A stretch of 64,000 nucleotides of DNA from Pseudomonas syringae (GTDB lineage Bacteria; Pseudomonadota; Gammaproteobacteria; Pseudomonadales; Pseudomonadaceae). Made by a program: the position numbers and the translations under genes. The DNA lies in NCBI RefSeq assembly GCF_000737245.1, contig NZ_JPQU01000034.1, forward strand, positions 62,001 through 126,000, read 5' to 3'. Within the stretch, counting starts at the first letter, position 1, and each line of letters begins with the position of its first letter. This document shows, piece by piece, positions 1 to 13,149 of this stretch. A model generated the notes under the pieces. It was not told the origin of the DNA and did not search any database. It saw nothing but the letters and a program-made list of their open reading frames with translations.

Positions 1-1076
1 AGAAGGTCAGCGGAAATATTGACGCTGTTAAGCACATTGCCAACGTTGTGCAGCACGTTGGTAGCGATTTCCGCCATGCCTGCTTGCCGTGCAGCCGCAA
101 GCAGTTCGCTCTGAGCTTCACGTAATTGTCGGGTACGAGACTCGACGCGCTCCTCGAGCTTTTCGTTGGCAACCTGCAGCGCCTGGTTCACACGATTGAT
201 TTCGGAATAGCTGCGCGCCAAACGGCTCCCTGTGAAAATGAGCAGTGCCAATAACAGGGCGGCAAATATGATCGTGTAGACCTGATATTTCTGGTCAATC
301 CGATTAGCCTCACGTTCATCTGCGTTTATATCCAGAGTGATCATTTCCAGCGAAGGCGCAACCGGAACACTTGCGATGCTTTCGAGCAAACCATTGACCC
401 TGGGTTGCTCGCGCAGGATAAGCCTGACGTGATTGAGAACAATATCGATCGGTGCTTCGAACGAAGCGGGCAGCCTCGATTTATCGACGGCTACCCCGCT
501 AAGGCCCAATTCAATGCTATGGGCTAGGTCGTCGCTGGTGACTTGGGCGAATTCCAGACTGCTCAACAACAAGTCATAAATATCTGCCGATATTTTATGC
601 ACCCGAAGCTTTTCGACATCCTCAAGATCATTCAGCTGAGCCTGGATGTCATCCTCGGCAGTCGGTAAGAAAGCCAGAGAGTTACGCAAGATGGCGTTGT
701 GGGATTTGAACTGTTCAACCAGCCGCTGCTTCTCTCTGAATGTGTTGGCAAAGGCATCGCGGCGCTGGTGCCGCAGCTCCGCGCTATCAACGCTATGTTC
801 AAGCCGCAGGCTCTGAAATTTTTGCCACCGTTTGTTTATTTGCGCCAGTGGCATCACGAGCGGATCGTAATTATGCGAGACGGCAACCCTGGACTTGAGG
901 ATCTCGTTATTCCATTGAGCGTCCAGTTGTTGTATCTCGCGGATCAAATCTCGCGCAATCGCATAATTATCAGTCTGAAGGATGGAAGATCGGACATAGA
1001 ATGACACCAAGGCCGCAGTGATCAGAAACAACGCGAGCGGGACGACCCGGTAGAGCAGGCTGGTCAGCAAGCTCAT
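1..1076 (-). CDS. Sensor histidine kinase, N-terminal part (runs off the window)
   Basis: About 358 residues are visible and the frame is still open at base 1, so the C-terminal ATPase domain is outside. An N-terminal membrane segment (about residues 3-24) is followed by a long alpha-helical periplasmic region of some 220 residues, a second membrane segment near residue 260 and a coiled coil. The visible end reads [20 protein letters not shown], then VGNVLNSVN. Here the phospho-accepting His sits in an HNVGN box instead of the usual HELRTP, typical of one sensor-kinase family. The ATG at 1076 overlaps the stop of the peroxidase gene by ATGA, so the two are translationally coupled. The likely partner is the divergent response regulator at 2257. 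The ligand is not deducible. Confidence 0.85.
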   Translation of the reverse strand, partial: MSLLTSLLYRVVPLALFLITAALVSFYVRSSILQTDNYAIARDLIREIQQLDAQWNNEILKSRVAVSHNYDPLVMPLAQINKRWQKFQSLRLEHSVDSAELRHQRRDAFANTFREKQRLVEQFKSHNAILRNSLAFLPTAEDDIQAQLNDLEDVEKLRVHKISADIYDLLLSSLEFAQVTSDDLAHSIELGLSGVAVDKSRLPASFEAPIDIVLNHVRLILREQPRVNGLLESIASVPVAPSLEMITLDINADEREANRIDQKYQVYTIIFAALLLALLIFTGSRLARSYSEINRVNQALQVANEKLEERVESRTRQLREAQSELLAAARQAGMAEIATNVLHNVGNVLNSVNISADL

Positions 1077-2041
1077 AGGGAAGACCCTATGAAATCGCCG
1101 GTCAACGTCTTGAGAAACAGGATGATAAGCCGTTTGTCTTCCGCAGGAGCCACCCGCCCCAGTTGATAGGTGAACATCACATCAACAGCCTCTTCGAGTG
1201 TCTTGGCAGATCCATCATGGAAATAGGGCGCCGTCACGTCGACATTGCGTAAGCCAGGCACCCTGAATACATTGCGATCCTCTTCGGCCCCTGTGATCAG
1301 ATAACGTCCAAGATCACTATTAGTAGGGTTGCCCCGTGCCTTGAAGTAATCGCCCATTACACCGAATTTCTGAAACATATTGCCGCCGATATTGACGCCC
1401 TGATGACACGCGATACAGCCATAAGACTTGAAGCGCTGATAGCCGTATTTTTCTTCAAGCGTCAGGACCTCAGTATTCCCGGCAAGGTATTGATCAAAGC
1501 GCGAATTGGGTGTGCGCAGAGTGGTTACGTAGCTGGCCAGCGCATTTTGCACATTCTGCGCGGTCAGCCCGTTGGCATACGCTTTGCGAAATTCCTCTGA
1601 ATAAGTAGCGTCTCGGCCCAGGGTGGCGACGACGTTTTCCCAAGTGTTTCCCATCTCTACGTGGCTGACGACAACCTCTTTGACTTGGTCTTCAAGAGTG
1701 TCGACGCGGCCGTTCCAAAACTGGATGAAGTTCAGGCTCGCATTGAAAACGGTGGGTGTATTGACATCGACAGCCTGGCCGTCGAAGCCAATGGAGAACG
1801 GCTTATCATCGGCACCGTTTTTGCTCAGATTATGGCAACTGGCGCATGACAGCGTGTTATTGACTGACAACCGTGAATCATTGAACAGCTGTTTACCCAG
1901 CGCCACTTGTTGCGCGTCCTGAGGTGGCGCAGCGGGTAATGGTTTGAGGGGTTCATCAAGCGGCTCTGCTTTCGCCATGACTGATAGGAGCGACAGCACG
2001 CACATCAGACTTAGGGTAAGGGCTCGGATCAATTGACTCAT
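1073..2041 (-). CDS. Di-haem cytochrome c peroxidase (CcpA/MauG family)
   Basis: A periplasmic peroxidase that reduces hydrogen peroxide with electrons from small cytochromes or azurin. The 322-residue product has a signal peptide (hydrophobic residues 8-23, cleavage near AKA). It carries two c-type haem motifs, CASCH at 66-70 and CIACH at 209-213, the spacing expected of the bacterial di-haem family. The domain boundary lies around residues 180-200. It is coupled by a four-base overlap to the downstream sensor kinase, which suggests peroxide or redox stress as the signal, though that is inference. The assignment rests on haem motifs and overall family resemblance. Confidence 0.92.
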   Translation of the reverse strand: MSQLIRALTLSLMCVLSLLSVMAKAEPLDEPLKPLPAAPPQDAQQVALGKQLFNDSRLSVNNTLSCASCHNLSKNGADDKPFSIGFDGQAVDVNTPTVFNASLNFIQFWNGRVDTLEDQVKEVVVSHVEMGNTWENVVATLGRDATYSEEFRKAYANGLTAQNVQNALASYVTTLRTPNSRFDQYLAGNTEVLTLEEKYGYQRFKSYGCIACHQGVNIGGNMFQKFGVMGDYFKARGNPTNSDLGRYLITGAEEDRNVFRVPGLRNVDVTAPYFHDGSAKTLEEAVDVMFTYQLGRVAPAEDKRLIILFLKTLTGDFIGSSL

Positions 2042-2256
2042 ACGAATTATCTTCCTGAGAATTCGACCTCGCCTGTAGCACGTCGAGTCGACCTGCCCTG
2101 AGTTCAGGGCGTTGGCGCGTTTTTTATGTCATAGCGATTTCAATCGTCTGGTTTTCTGCGTACAACAAGAATATTGGTATACAAGGTGTATCGGCCGGTT
2201 TAGTAGTGGCTTGATCAGCCCTTGCTCGTTAATGGATCTAGCAAATAAGGTGCAAG

Positions 2257-3612
2257 ATGGAAAAATCATCATTGAATGCCGCACCGTCCAAGGCCCGCAT
2301 TCTGCTGGTTGATGACGAAGAATCTATTCTTGGTAGCCTGCGTCGGCTTTTACGCGGCCCGTCGTACGAACTATTCGTGGCAGACAGCGGGTTGAAAGCG
2401 CTGGAAATCATGCAGGATCAACCAATTGATCTGGTCATAAGTGACGCCAGGATGCCGAACATGGATGGCGCCACTTTGCTTTCCACCATCCGCGAACAAT
2501 ATCCACAGACTTTCAGAATTTTGCTCACCGGGTATGCAGACCTGGACATGATCGCCAAAGCGATTAACGAAGGGCAGATCTATCGCTATCTGAGCAAGCC
2601 CTGGGATGACCAGGAATTATTGTTGACCGTTGCCCAAGCCGTTGCTCATCAACAATCCGAATTCGAAAGAAAGCGCCTACTGGCACTAACCCGTGAACAA
2701 AACGAACAGTTGCAGGCACTCAATGCGGGCCTTGAAAAACGTGTGCAGGCGCGCACGGCTGAAATCGAACAAACGGCAGATATGCTGGATTTGGCCTACG
2801 AAGAACTAAAACGCAACTACGCAATTACCGCTGAAGTTTTCTCACGAATGGTCGAATCTCGCTTGCCACAGGGTAAGCAAACCAACCGGCCGATCATCGA
2901 ACTGGTTCGGGCGTACTGCAGAGCTCATATACCCAATGAGGCAGACAGTCGTAATCTGGCTATTGCTGCGGCACTGCACAATATCGGAAAGGTGAGCTGG
3001 ACCGATGCGATGATGAGCGCGCCTGCGGAACAACTTCATCACACTGAACGCGAACGCTATCGAGCTTATCCTGCGCACAGCGAAGCGCTGCTGATGACTC
3101 TTGAGCCCATGAAAGATGCAACGCGACTAATCCGCAGCCATCAGGAGCGCTGGGACGGTACCGGTTTCCCGGATCGCTTGAAGGGGAGTGCGATTCCATT
3201 TGGTTCGCGGTTACTGAAACTGGTAGTGGATTTCATCGAGCTACAACGCGGGCTGATTCTTGAACGCAAAATGAATTCCGATGAAGCTTTGCTGTTCATC
3301 CGCAAATACGCGGGCAAGCTTTACGATCCTGAGTTGGTCGAGGTGTTCGTTAAAGTCTGTGCTGAGCATCTCATGGACGTCACTACAGGTGACCCTACCG
3401 TGAAAGCAGTTACCACCCGCGAGCTGGTGCCCGGGATGATTCTGGCACGCAACCTCAATGCCGATAACGGCATGCTATTACTCAACGTTGGGAAGCCACT
3501 CACCGCGGTACTGGTGGAAAAGCTCATCAGCTTCGAAGCGATGGAGGCTGCCAAATACACCATATTTGTAAAAGTGCCTGAAGAGGCACAAAACTCCGGC
3601 ACCGCGACCTGA
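2257..3612 (+). CDS. Response regulator with degenerate HD-GYP domain
   Basis: A 451-residue cytoplasmic protein: receiver domain (about 12-130; acidic pocket D19/D20, phospho-acceptor D63 in SDARMPNMDG, K114 in LSKPW), a coiled coil (about 135-185), an HD-type domain (about 190-370) and a C-terminal extension. HD-GYP enzymes hydrolyse cyclic di-GMP. Here the HD signature is H241-N242 (ALHNIGK), the HHE motif reads HQE and the GYP motif is GFP. The metal-binding Asp is therefore missing, and the protein may bind rather than cleave the nucleotide. It is divergent from the peroxidase/kinase pair across a 215-base gap and is their probable output partner. The gene ends at a good terminator. Confidence 0.88.
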   Translation: MEKSSLNAAPSKARILLVDDEESILGSLRRLLRGPSYELFVADSGLKALEIMQDQPIDLVISDARMPNMDGATLLSTIREQYPQTFRILLTGYADLDMIAKAINEGQIYRYLSKPWDDQELLLTVAQAVAHQQSEFERKRLLALTREQNEQLQALNAGLEKRVQARTAEIEQTADMLDLAYEELKRNYAITAEVFSRMVESRLPQGKQTNRPIIELVRAYCRAHIPNEADSRNLAIAAALHNIGKVSWTDAMMSAPAEQLHHTERERYRAYPAHSEALLMTLEPMKDATRLIRSHQERWDGTGFPDRLKGSAIPFGSRLLKLVVDFIELQRGLILERKMNSDEALLFIRKYAGKLYDPELVEVFVKVCAEHLMDVTTGDPTVKAVTTRELVPGMILARNLNADNGMLLLNVGKPLTAVLVEKLISFEAMEAAKYTIFVKVPEEAQNSGTAT

Positions 3613-3627
3613 CATTTCGCCCGGAGG

Positions 3628-3660
3628 AAAAGACCGCCACTGAAGAGTCGCGGTCTTTTT
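3628..3660 (+). terminator. Rho-independent terminator after the response regulator
   Basis: The arms AAAAGACCGC and GCGGTC are followed by a run of T, 16 bases past the stop of the response regulator. Confidence 0.85.
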
Positions 3661-3762
3661 ATGCGCCAACCGATGGCGCCGGGGCTGTTGTTGCATCTGG
3701 AACAAGCGGGAACCCAGCAATTAAAAGGGCAGGGGTAGAGGTTTGTGCCGAACATCAGCCAT

Positions 3763-3789
3763 AAAAAACCCGGCGCGGAGGCCGGGTTT
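3763..3789 (-). terminator. Rho-independent terminator of gyrB
   Basis: The perfect arms AAACCCGGC / GCCGGGTTT flank a six-base loop and, read on the minus strand, run into TTTTTT. It lies about 20 bases beyond the gyrB stop codon. Confidence 0.88.
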
Positions 3790-3807
3790 CTGGAGTGGGC
3801 TGACCTC

Positions 3808-7333
<3,526 letters not shown>

Positions 7334-7350
7334 CTAGGTTCTGCTGAGCA

Positions 7351-8454
7351 TTACAGGCGCATGGGCATAACGACATAGGCGGAGTCGTCGTTATCAGATT
7401 CCTGTACCAGCGCACTGCTGTTGGAGTCGGAAAGAATCAGACGAACCTGCTCGGTAGTCATCACGCCCAACACGTCCAGCAAATAGCTGACGTTGAAGCC
7501 GATTTCCAGCGACGCGCCATTGTAATCAACGCTGATCTCTTCTTCAGCCTCTTCCTGTTCGGGGTTATTGGCCTGGATCTTCAACTGACCGCTGGCCAGT
7601 TGCAGGCGAATGCCTCGGTACTTCTCGTTGGACAAAATCGCCGTGCGGCTGAATGCCTCACGCAGTGCCTGGCGATCACCCAATACCAGCTTGTCGCCGC
7701 CTTTCGGCAGAACCCGTTCGTAGTCAGGGAATTTGCCGTCTACCAGCTTCGACGTGAACGTGAACTCACCGGTTGTCGCGCGGATGTGGTGCTGGCCCAA
7801 AACGATGCTGACCATGCCGTCCTGCTCGGTGAGCAGTCGCGCCATTTCAAGAATACCTTTGCGCGGCACGATCACTTGGTGACGATCCGCCTGCTCGATG
7901 TCGGCAGTCATGGAACACATCGCCAAACGGTGGCCGTCGGTTGCCACGGCACGCAGGACTCCGGCGCTGACTTCCAGCAACATGCCGTTGAGGTAATAAC
8001 GGACATCCTGTTGAGCCATCGCAAAGCTGGTGCGTTCGATCAGGCGACGAAGTTTGCTCTGCACCAGATTGAAGGTCAGAGAGCCTGGACCTTCTTCTAC
8101 AGTTGGGAAGTCATTGGCGGGCAATGTGGACAACGTGAAGCGGCTACGACCGGCCTTGACCACCAACTTGGCGTCGTCGACCTTGATGTCGATAAGCGCG
8201 TCATTGGGCAGGCTCTTACAAATATCCATGAGCTTACGCGCAGGAACAGTGATTTCGCCCGGCTCTGCAGGTTCTTCAAGTTGTACACGACCGACCAGCT
8301 CGACCTCAAGATCGGTACCGGTCAACGACAGCTGCTGGCCTTGTACGACCAGAAGCACATTGGAAAGCACCGGCAAGGTCTGACGACGTTCGACGACGCC
8401 GGCCACCAATTGCAGAGGTTTCAACAGGGCTTCGCGTTGAATGGTGAAGTGCAT
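7351..8454 (-). CDS. dnaN: DNA polymerase III beta sliding clamp
   Basis: A ring-forming processivity clamp of 367 residues with the standard three-repeat architecture. The N terminus MHFTIQREALLKPLQLVAGV and C terminus YVVMPMRL are characteristic. It is second in the dnaA-dnaN-recF-gyrB operon, 38 bases after the dnaA stop. Nothing unusual is seen. Confidence 0.99.
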   Translation of the reverse strand: MHFTIQREALLKPLQLVAGVVERRQTLPVLSNVLLVVQGQQLSLTGTDLEVELVGRVQLEEPAEPGEITVPARKLMDICKSLPNDALIDIKVDDAKLVVKAGRSRFTLSTLPANDFPTVEEGPGSLTFNLVQSKLRRLIERTSFAMAQQDVRYYLNGMLLEVSAGVLRAVATDGHRLAMCSMTADIEQADRHQVIVPRKGILEMARLLTEQDGMVSIVLGQHHIRATTGEFTFTSKLVDGKFPDYERVLPKGGDKLVLGDRQALREAFSRTAILSNEKYRGIRLQLASGQLKIQANNPEQEEAEEEISVDYNGASLEIGFNVSYLLDVLGVMTTEQVRLILSDSNSSALVQESDNDDSAYVVMPMRL

Positions 8455-8492
8455 GGTCTAGTCCCTTGCCTTAATAAGCTGCGCTGATTTCA

Positions 8493-10016
8493 TCAAGTGG
8501 TCAGTGTACGCAGCAGGTTCTTGTAGTCCTCGCGAATATCCGCGTCGGATTCCTTCAGTTCATTGATTTTGCGGCAAGCGTGCAAGACAGTCGTATGGTC
8601 GCGTCCGCCAAACACGTCACCGATTTCCGGCAGGCTGTGGTTGGTCAATTCTTTGGAAAGTGCCATGGCAACCTGCCGAGGACGTGCTACCGATCGTGAG
8701 CGACGCTTGGAAAGCAGGTCGGAAATCTTGATCTTGTAGTACTCGGCGACGGTTCGCTGAATGTTATCCACACTCACCAGCTTGTCTTGCAGTGCCAGCA
8801 GATCTTTCAGCGATTCGCGGATCAGCTCAATGGTGATGTCACGGCCCATGAAGTGGGAGTGAGCGATCACGCGCTTGAGCGCGCCTTCGAGTTCGCGAAC
8901 GTTGGAACGGATCCGTTGAGCAATGAAGAATGCGGCGTCGTGAGGCAAATCAACTTTGGCCTGATCCGCTTTCTTCATCAGAATCGCCACGCGTGTTTCC
9001 AGCTCAGGTGGCTCGACCGCGACGGTCAGACCCCAGCCGAATCGCGATTTGAGACGTTCTTCCAGCCCTTCAATCTCTTTAGGGTAGCGGTCACTGGTGA
9101 GAATGACCTGCTGACCACCTTCGAGCAAAGCATTGAAGGTGTGGAAAAACTCTTCCTGGGAACGTTCCTTTCGAGCGAAGAACTGAATGTCATCGATCAG
9201 CAAAGCATCTACCGAGCGATAAAAACGTTTGAACTCGTTGATTGCGTTCAGCTGCAAGGCTTTGACCATGTCCGCAACGAAACGCTCCGAGTGCAGGTAT
9301 ACAACCTTGGCATTGGGATTCTTTTTGAGAAGGTGGTTACCCACAGCGTGCATCAAGTGAGTCTTACCCAGGCCAACGCCACCATAAAGGAAGAGGGGGT
9401 TGTAGCCATGCTTGGGGTTATCCGCCACCTGCCAGGCCGCAGCCCGGGCCAGTTGGTTGGACTTACCCTCGACAAAGTTTTCGAAGGTGAACGTGCGGTT
9501 CAGATAGCTGGTGTGCTTTAGAGCACCCTCGACCTGAACCGTGCGCTGCTCGCGGGCAGGCGCCTGTTGAGAACTTGCACCCACCATTGGATCAAAGCTC
9601 GCCCGGGAAGGCTCGTCATTGGCGTGCACTGCATGCACAGGAGCAGGTGCCGACATATGAACAGGCGCAGGAGCTGCTGGCGCAGTGTTTTGTTGAGTAG
9701 CCGCGATGGCCTGAGAAGCAGCGGCGGCCAAAGGCGCATTCGGCGCAGCACGAGGAGCGGAGCTGCGTTTGCTGCCTATTAATAAGGAGAGGGCGGGAGC
9801 GAGACCCTGGCCATGTTCTCCAAGCAGCTCAAGCAAACGGCTCAGGTACTTTTCGTTTACCCAATCGAGTACGAAACGGTTCGGTGCGTAGACACGCAAC
9901 TCGTCGCCTTCGGCTTCAACCTGTAGCGGACGGATCCAGGTGTTGAATTGCTGGGCAGGCAGCTCTTCGCGCAAAAGCTCCACGCACTGCTGCCAAAGTT
10001 CCAATGACACGGACAT
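8493..10016 (-). CDS. dnaA: Chromosomal replication initiator DnaA
   Basis: Binds DnaA boxes at oriC and opens the duplex when bound to ATP. The 507 residues comprise an N-terminal DnaB-interaction domain (1-90), an Ala/Pro-rich linker (about 95-165, typical of Pseudomonas), an AAA+ core with Walker [10 protein letters not shown] and Walker [10 protein letters not shown], and the C-terminal box-binding domain with the signature [15 protein letters not shown]. Its start faces the oriC region. A perfect DnaA box (8764-8772) lies inside its own coding sequence. Confidence 0.99.
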   Translation of the reverse strand: MSVSLELWQQCVELLREELPAQQFNTWIRPLQVEAEGDELRVYAPNRFVLDWVNEKYLSRLLELLGEHGQGLAPALSLLIGSKRSSAPRAAPNAPLAAAASQAIAATQQNTAPAAPAPVHMSAPAPVHAVHANDEPSRASFDPMVGASSQQAPAREQRTVQVEGALKHTSYLNRTFTFENFVEGKSNQLARAAAWQVADNPKHGYNPLFLYGGVGLGKTHLMHAVGNHLLKKNPNAKVVYLHSERFVADMVKALQLNAINEFKRFYRSVDALLIDDIQFFARKERSQEEFFHTFNALLEGGQQVILTSDRYPKEIEGLEERLKSRFGWGLTVAVEPPELETRVAILMKKADQAKVDLPHDAAFFIAQRIRSNVRELEGALKRVIAHSHFMGRDITIELIRESLKDLLALQDKLVSVDNIQRTVAEYYKIKISDLLSKRRSRSVARPRQVAMALSKELTNHSLPEIGDVFGGRDHTTVLHACRKINELKESDADIREDYKNLLRTLTT

Positions 10017-10595
10017 CCCCTAGGTTAAACGCCGGTGAGGCAAAAACAGCCGCCATTGTACCGGCCGAAGCGGTACTTATCCACATGTAGGTTGAGAACA
10101 AAGCGGGATAAATCATCGTCTTATCCTTAAAGAAAGCGACAAACGGCTTGTGCATAAGCCCTGTGGATAAACCCACTTCAGCTCATTGCATAAGTAGGCC
10201 GTGAAAGCTGTGCATAACCTGCCTGTGGATAAAACGGCATTCCACGCACAGGTTTTCCGACAGCGCAGCACAGGCAGAGCACCGTTTCTCGACAGTGTTG
10301 TCATTCTCTGTACATCATGTATTTACTGGGCTGTGATAGGTTATCCACAGAAGAACGCGAGGCTTGCTTTAATAAGCTCTATAAAGAAGCTTTAAATACT
10401 TTCCTTCTTTATTTCTATATCTACGTCGTGTGACGATCAAGCAGGCAATGGCCAACACGCCACAAAACGGGTTGAACAAGTAAATGAAGGAAACGTTGGT
10501 TGGAAATTGACCTAGAGGCTTGCTTTCTCTAGAATCCCCGGTCTCTTAAAACGGGGGCCATTCCGGCCCGTTGTGGACGAACCAGGTAACACGCC
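10017..10595. other. oriC: Chromosomal replication origin oriC between dnaA and rpmH
   Basis: A 579-base non-coding gap with four perfect 9-mer DnaA boxes (TTATCCACA): 10077-10085 and 10341-10349 on plus, 10162-10170 and 10224-10232 on minus. Two TTATGCACA variants lie at 10149-10157 and 10209-10217 on minus. The boxes are followed by an AT-rich stretch from about 10365 to 10430, the probable unwinding element. The dnaA promoter (minus) and the rpmH promoter (plus) must also lie here. Position and content match the Pseudomonas origin. Confidence 0.93.
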
Positions 10596-10730
10596 ATGAA
10601 ACGTACTTTCCAACCAAGCACTATCAAACGCGCTCGCACTCACGGCTTCCGTGCTCGCATGGCCACCAAGAACGGCCGTGCCGTCCTGTCGCGTCGCCGC
10701 GCCAAAGGTCGTGCGCGTCTGGCAGTTTGA
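10596..10730 (+). CDS. rpmH: Large ribosomal subunit protein bL34
   Basis: A 44-residue, strongly basic protein starting [18 protein letters not shown] and ending [10 protein letters not shown], the classic L34 sequence. It is the first gene of the rpmH-rnpA-yidD-yidC cluster transcribed away from oriC. Confidence 0.99.
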   Translation: MKRTFQPSTIKRARTHGFRARMATKNGRAVLSRRRAKGRARLAV

Positions 10731-10746
10731 TAATCCGGCACTGGAG

Positions 10747-11148
10747 GTGAGTCAGGACTTCAGTCGGGAAAAGCGTTTGCTTACTCCCCGGCATTTCAAG
10801 GCAGTCTTTGACTCCCCTACCGGCAAGGTTCCGGGGAAAAATCTCCTGCTCCTTGCGCGCAACAACGACCTTGATCATCCCCGCCTGGGGCTGGTAATCG
10901 GTAAAAAGAGCGTAAAGCTCTCCGTTGAGCGCAACCGCTTGAAACGCCTGATGCGCGAATCATTTCGCCAACACCAAGATAATTTGGTCGGTTGGGATAT
11001 TGTGATTGTCGCGCGTAAAGGTTTGGGTGACGTAGAAAACCCCGAATTGATTCAGCATTTCGGCAAGCTATGGAAACGTCTGGCACGCAGCCGGCCGGTT
11101 CCAGATGCAAAACCCGAAACTGTAGGGGTAGATAGTACCGATGCGTAA
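10747..11148 (+). CDS. rnpA: Ribonuclease P protein component
   Basis: Protein cofactor of RNase P, which trims tRNA 5' leaders. A GTG start at 10747 gives 133 residues starting [14 protein letters not shown], as in other pseudomonads; the frame is open further upstream but would overlap rpmH. The RNR signature is present ([16 protein letters not shown]). It lies 16 bases after rpmH and overlaps yidD by eight bases. Confidence 0.96.
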   Translation: MSQDFSREKRLLTPRHFKAVFDSPTGKVPGKNLLLLARNNDLDHPRLGLVIGKKSVKLSVERNRLKRLMRESFRQHQDNLVGWDIVIVARKGLGDVENPELIQHFGKLWKRLARSRPVPDAKPETVGVDSTDA

Positions 11149-11386
11149 ACTGGCGCTCATTCCGATCCAGTTCTACCGCTATGCCATTAGTCCTCTGATG
11201 GCCAGCCACTGTCGTTTCTACCCCAGTTGCTCCTGCTACGCGTATGAAGCCATTGAAAATCATGGCCTTCTACGCGGTGGCTGGCTGACCTTTCGTCGAT
11301 TAGGTCGCTGTCATCCGTGGAATCCCGGTGGTTATGACCCGGTTCCGCCTATCCCTACCTCCCGTTCTTCTTCGATGGCCGAGTAA
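11141..11386 (+). CDS. yidD: Membrane protein insertion efficiency factor YidD
   Basis: An 81-residue protein with the conserved [20 protein letters not shown] segment and the downstream [14 protein letters not shown]. The family is a small amphipathic inner-membrane-associated factor that assists YidC. It overlaps rnpA by eight bases and ends two bases before yidC. Confidence 0.97.
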   Translation: MRKLALIPIQFYRYAISPLMASHCRFYPSCSCYAYEAIENHGLLRGGWLTFRRLGRCHPWNPGGYDPVPPIPTSRSSSMAE

Positions 11387-11388
11387 TC

Positions 11389-13071
11389 ATGGATATTAAA
11401 CGCACGATCCTGATCGTCGCCCTGGCAATCGTGACCTATGTCGGGGTTCTGAAATGGAACCAAGACTACGGCCAGGCCGCCCTGCCGACTCAGAATGTTG
11501 CTGCCAGCACCCCTGCACCGGGCATTCCGGATGCAACTACTGGTACTAATGCTTCCGCAAGCGCAGATGTTCCCAGTGCCAACGGCCAGGTAACTGCTCC
11601 GCTGGAAACTCCGAAAGCAGCCAGCAAAGACCTTATTCAGGTCAAAACCGACGTTCTGAATCTGGAAATCGATCCGGTTGGTGGTGATGTTGTTCAACTG
11701 CGACTGCCACTGTATCCACGTCGTCAGGACCATCCTGATGTGCCGTTCCAACTGTTCGACAATGGTGGCGAGCGTACCTTTCTGGCCCAAAGTGGTCTGA
11801 CAGGCAGCAATGGCCCTGATGCTCGTCCAGCCGGTCGCCCGGTTTACTCGAGCGCGCAGAAGAGTTATCAACTGGCTGATGGTCAGGAAAACCTGGTGGT
11901 TGACCTGAAGTTCAGCGAGAACGGCGTCAACTACATCAAGCGCTTCACATTCAAGCGTGGTTTGTATGACCTGGTTGTCAGCTATGAAATCGACAACCAG
12001 AGCGCTCAGCCTTGGTCGGGCAATCTGTTCGCCCAGCTGAAACGCGACGGCAGCGATGATCCATCCTCGACAACGGCTACCGGCACCGCGACCTATCTGG
12101 GCGCCGCAATGTGGACAGCTGCCGAGCCGTACAAAAAAGTATCGATGAAAGACATCGATAAAGGCCAACTGAAAGAAACAGTTCAGGGCGGCTGGGTTGC
12201 ATGGTTGCAGCACTATTTTGTAACGGCGTGGATTCCGAGCAAGGATAACGCTAACGCGGTCCAGACTCGTAAAGACAGCCAGGGTAACTACATCATTGGT
12301 TTCACTGGCCCAGCCGTAACGGTTGCGCCGGGTGCCAAGACCGAACTCAGCGCTACGCTTTATGCCGGTCCGAAGAGCCAGGCTGTACTCAAAGAGTTGT
12401 CCCCTGGTCTGGAATTGACCGTCGATTACGGCATTCTGTGGTTCATTGCCCAGCCAATCTTCTGGTTGCTGCAACACATCCACGCGATTGTGGGTAACTG
12501 GGGCTGGTCGATCATCTTCCTGACCATGCTGATCAAGGGTCTGTTCTTCCCATTGTCGGCCGCCAGCTACAAATCCATGGCCCGCATGCGCGCTGTCGCT
12601 CCTAAACTTGCTGCCTTGAAAGAACAGCATGGCGACGATCGTCAGAAAATGTCCCAAGCGATGATGGAGTTGTACAAGAAGGAAAAGATCAACCCGCTGG
12701 GTGGATGCTTGCCAATTCTTGTGCAAATGCCGGTATTCCTGTCGCTGTATTGGGTACTGCTTGAAAGCGTCGAAATGCGTCAGGCTCCATGGTTGCTGTG
12801 GATAACCGACCTGTCGATCAAGGATCCGTTCTTCATCCTGCCGATCATCATGGGCGCGACCATGTTCATCCAGCAGCGTCTGAACCCGACTCCGCCGGAT
12901 CCGATGCAGGCCAAGGTCATGAAAATGATGCCAATCATCTTCACGTTCTTCTTCCTGTGGTTCCCAGCTGGTCTGGTTCTGTACTGGGTTGTGAACAACA
13001 CCCTGTCGATCACTCAACAGGCGTACATCACTCGCAAGATCGAAGCGGCGACCAAAAAAGCCGAAGCTTGA
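11389..13071 (+). CDS. yidC: Membrane protein insertase YidC
   Basis: The 560-residue Oxa1/YidC insertase of Gram-negative type. It has an N-terminal membrane anchor (about 5-21), an Ala/Thr-rich linker and large periplasmic beta-sandwich domain (about 75-340), then the five-helix core starting near YGILWFIAQPIFWLLQ with the SYKSMARMRAVAPKL hairpin and KINPLGGCLPILVQMPVF. It handles insertion of proteins such as the F0 subunits encoded downstream. It ends at a terminator. A perfect DnaA box lies within it (12797-12805). Confidence 0.98.
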   Translation: MDIKRTILIVALAIVTYVGVLKWNQDYGQAALPTQNVAASTPAPGIPDATTGTNASASADVPSANGQVTAPLETPKAASKDLIQVKTDVLNLEIDPVGGDVVQLRLPLYPRRQDHPDVPFQLFDNGGERTFLAQSGLTGSNGPDARPAGRPVYSSAQKSYQLADGQENLVVDLKFSENGVNYIKRFTFKRGLYDLVVSYEIDNQSAQPWSGNLFAQLKRDGSDDPSSTTATGTATYLGAAMWTAAEPYKKVSMKDIDKGQLKETVQGGWVAWLQHYFVTAWIPSKDNANAVQTRKDSQGNYIIGFTGPAVTVAPGAKTELSATLYAGPKSQAVLKELSPGLELTVDYGILWFIAQPIFWLLQHIHAIVGNWGWSIIFLTMLIKGLFFPLSAASYKSMARMRAVAPKLAALKEQHGDDRQKMSQAMMELYKKEKINPLGGCLPILVQMPVFLSLYWVLLESVEMRQAPWLLWITDLSIKDPFFILPIIMGATMFIQQRLNPTPPDPMQAKVMKMMPIIFTFFFLWFPAGLVLYWVVNNTLSITQQAYITRKIEAATKKAEA

Positions 13072-13096
13072 TCTAACCTGTGAATAAGTTTTACAA

Positions 13097-13119
13097 GGCG
13101 CCCCCTCGTGGGGCGTTTT
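13097..13119 (+). terminator. Terminator after yidC
   Basis: The arms CGCCCC / GGGGCG with a five-base loop are followed by TTTT, 26 bases after the yidC stop codon. Confidence 0.85.
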
Positions 13120-13149
13120 GCTATCTGTCATTTGCTCTGGAGCCGGACC

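Noticed and set aside
699..1004. 101-codon plus-strand frame opposite the sensor kinase
   Set aside because: Shadow of the minus-strand kinase, whose translation shows clear membrane and histidine-box features.
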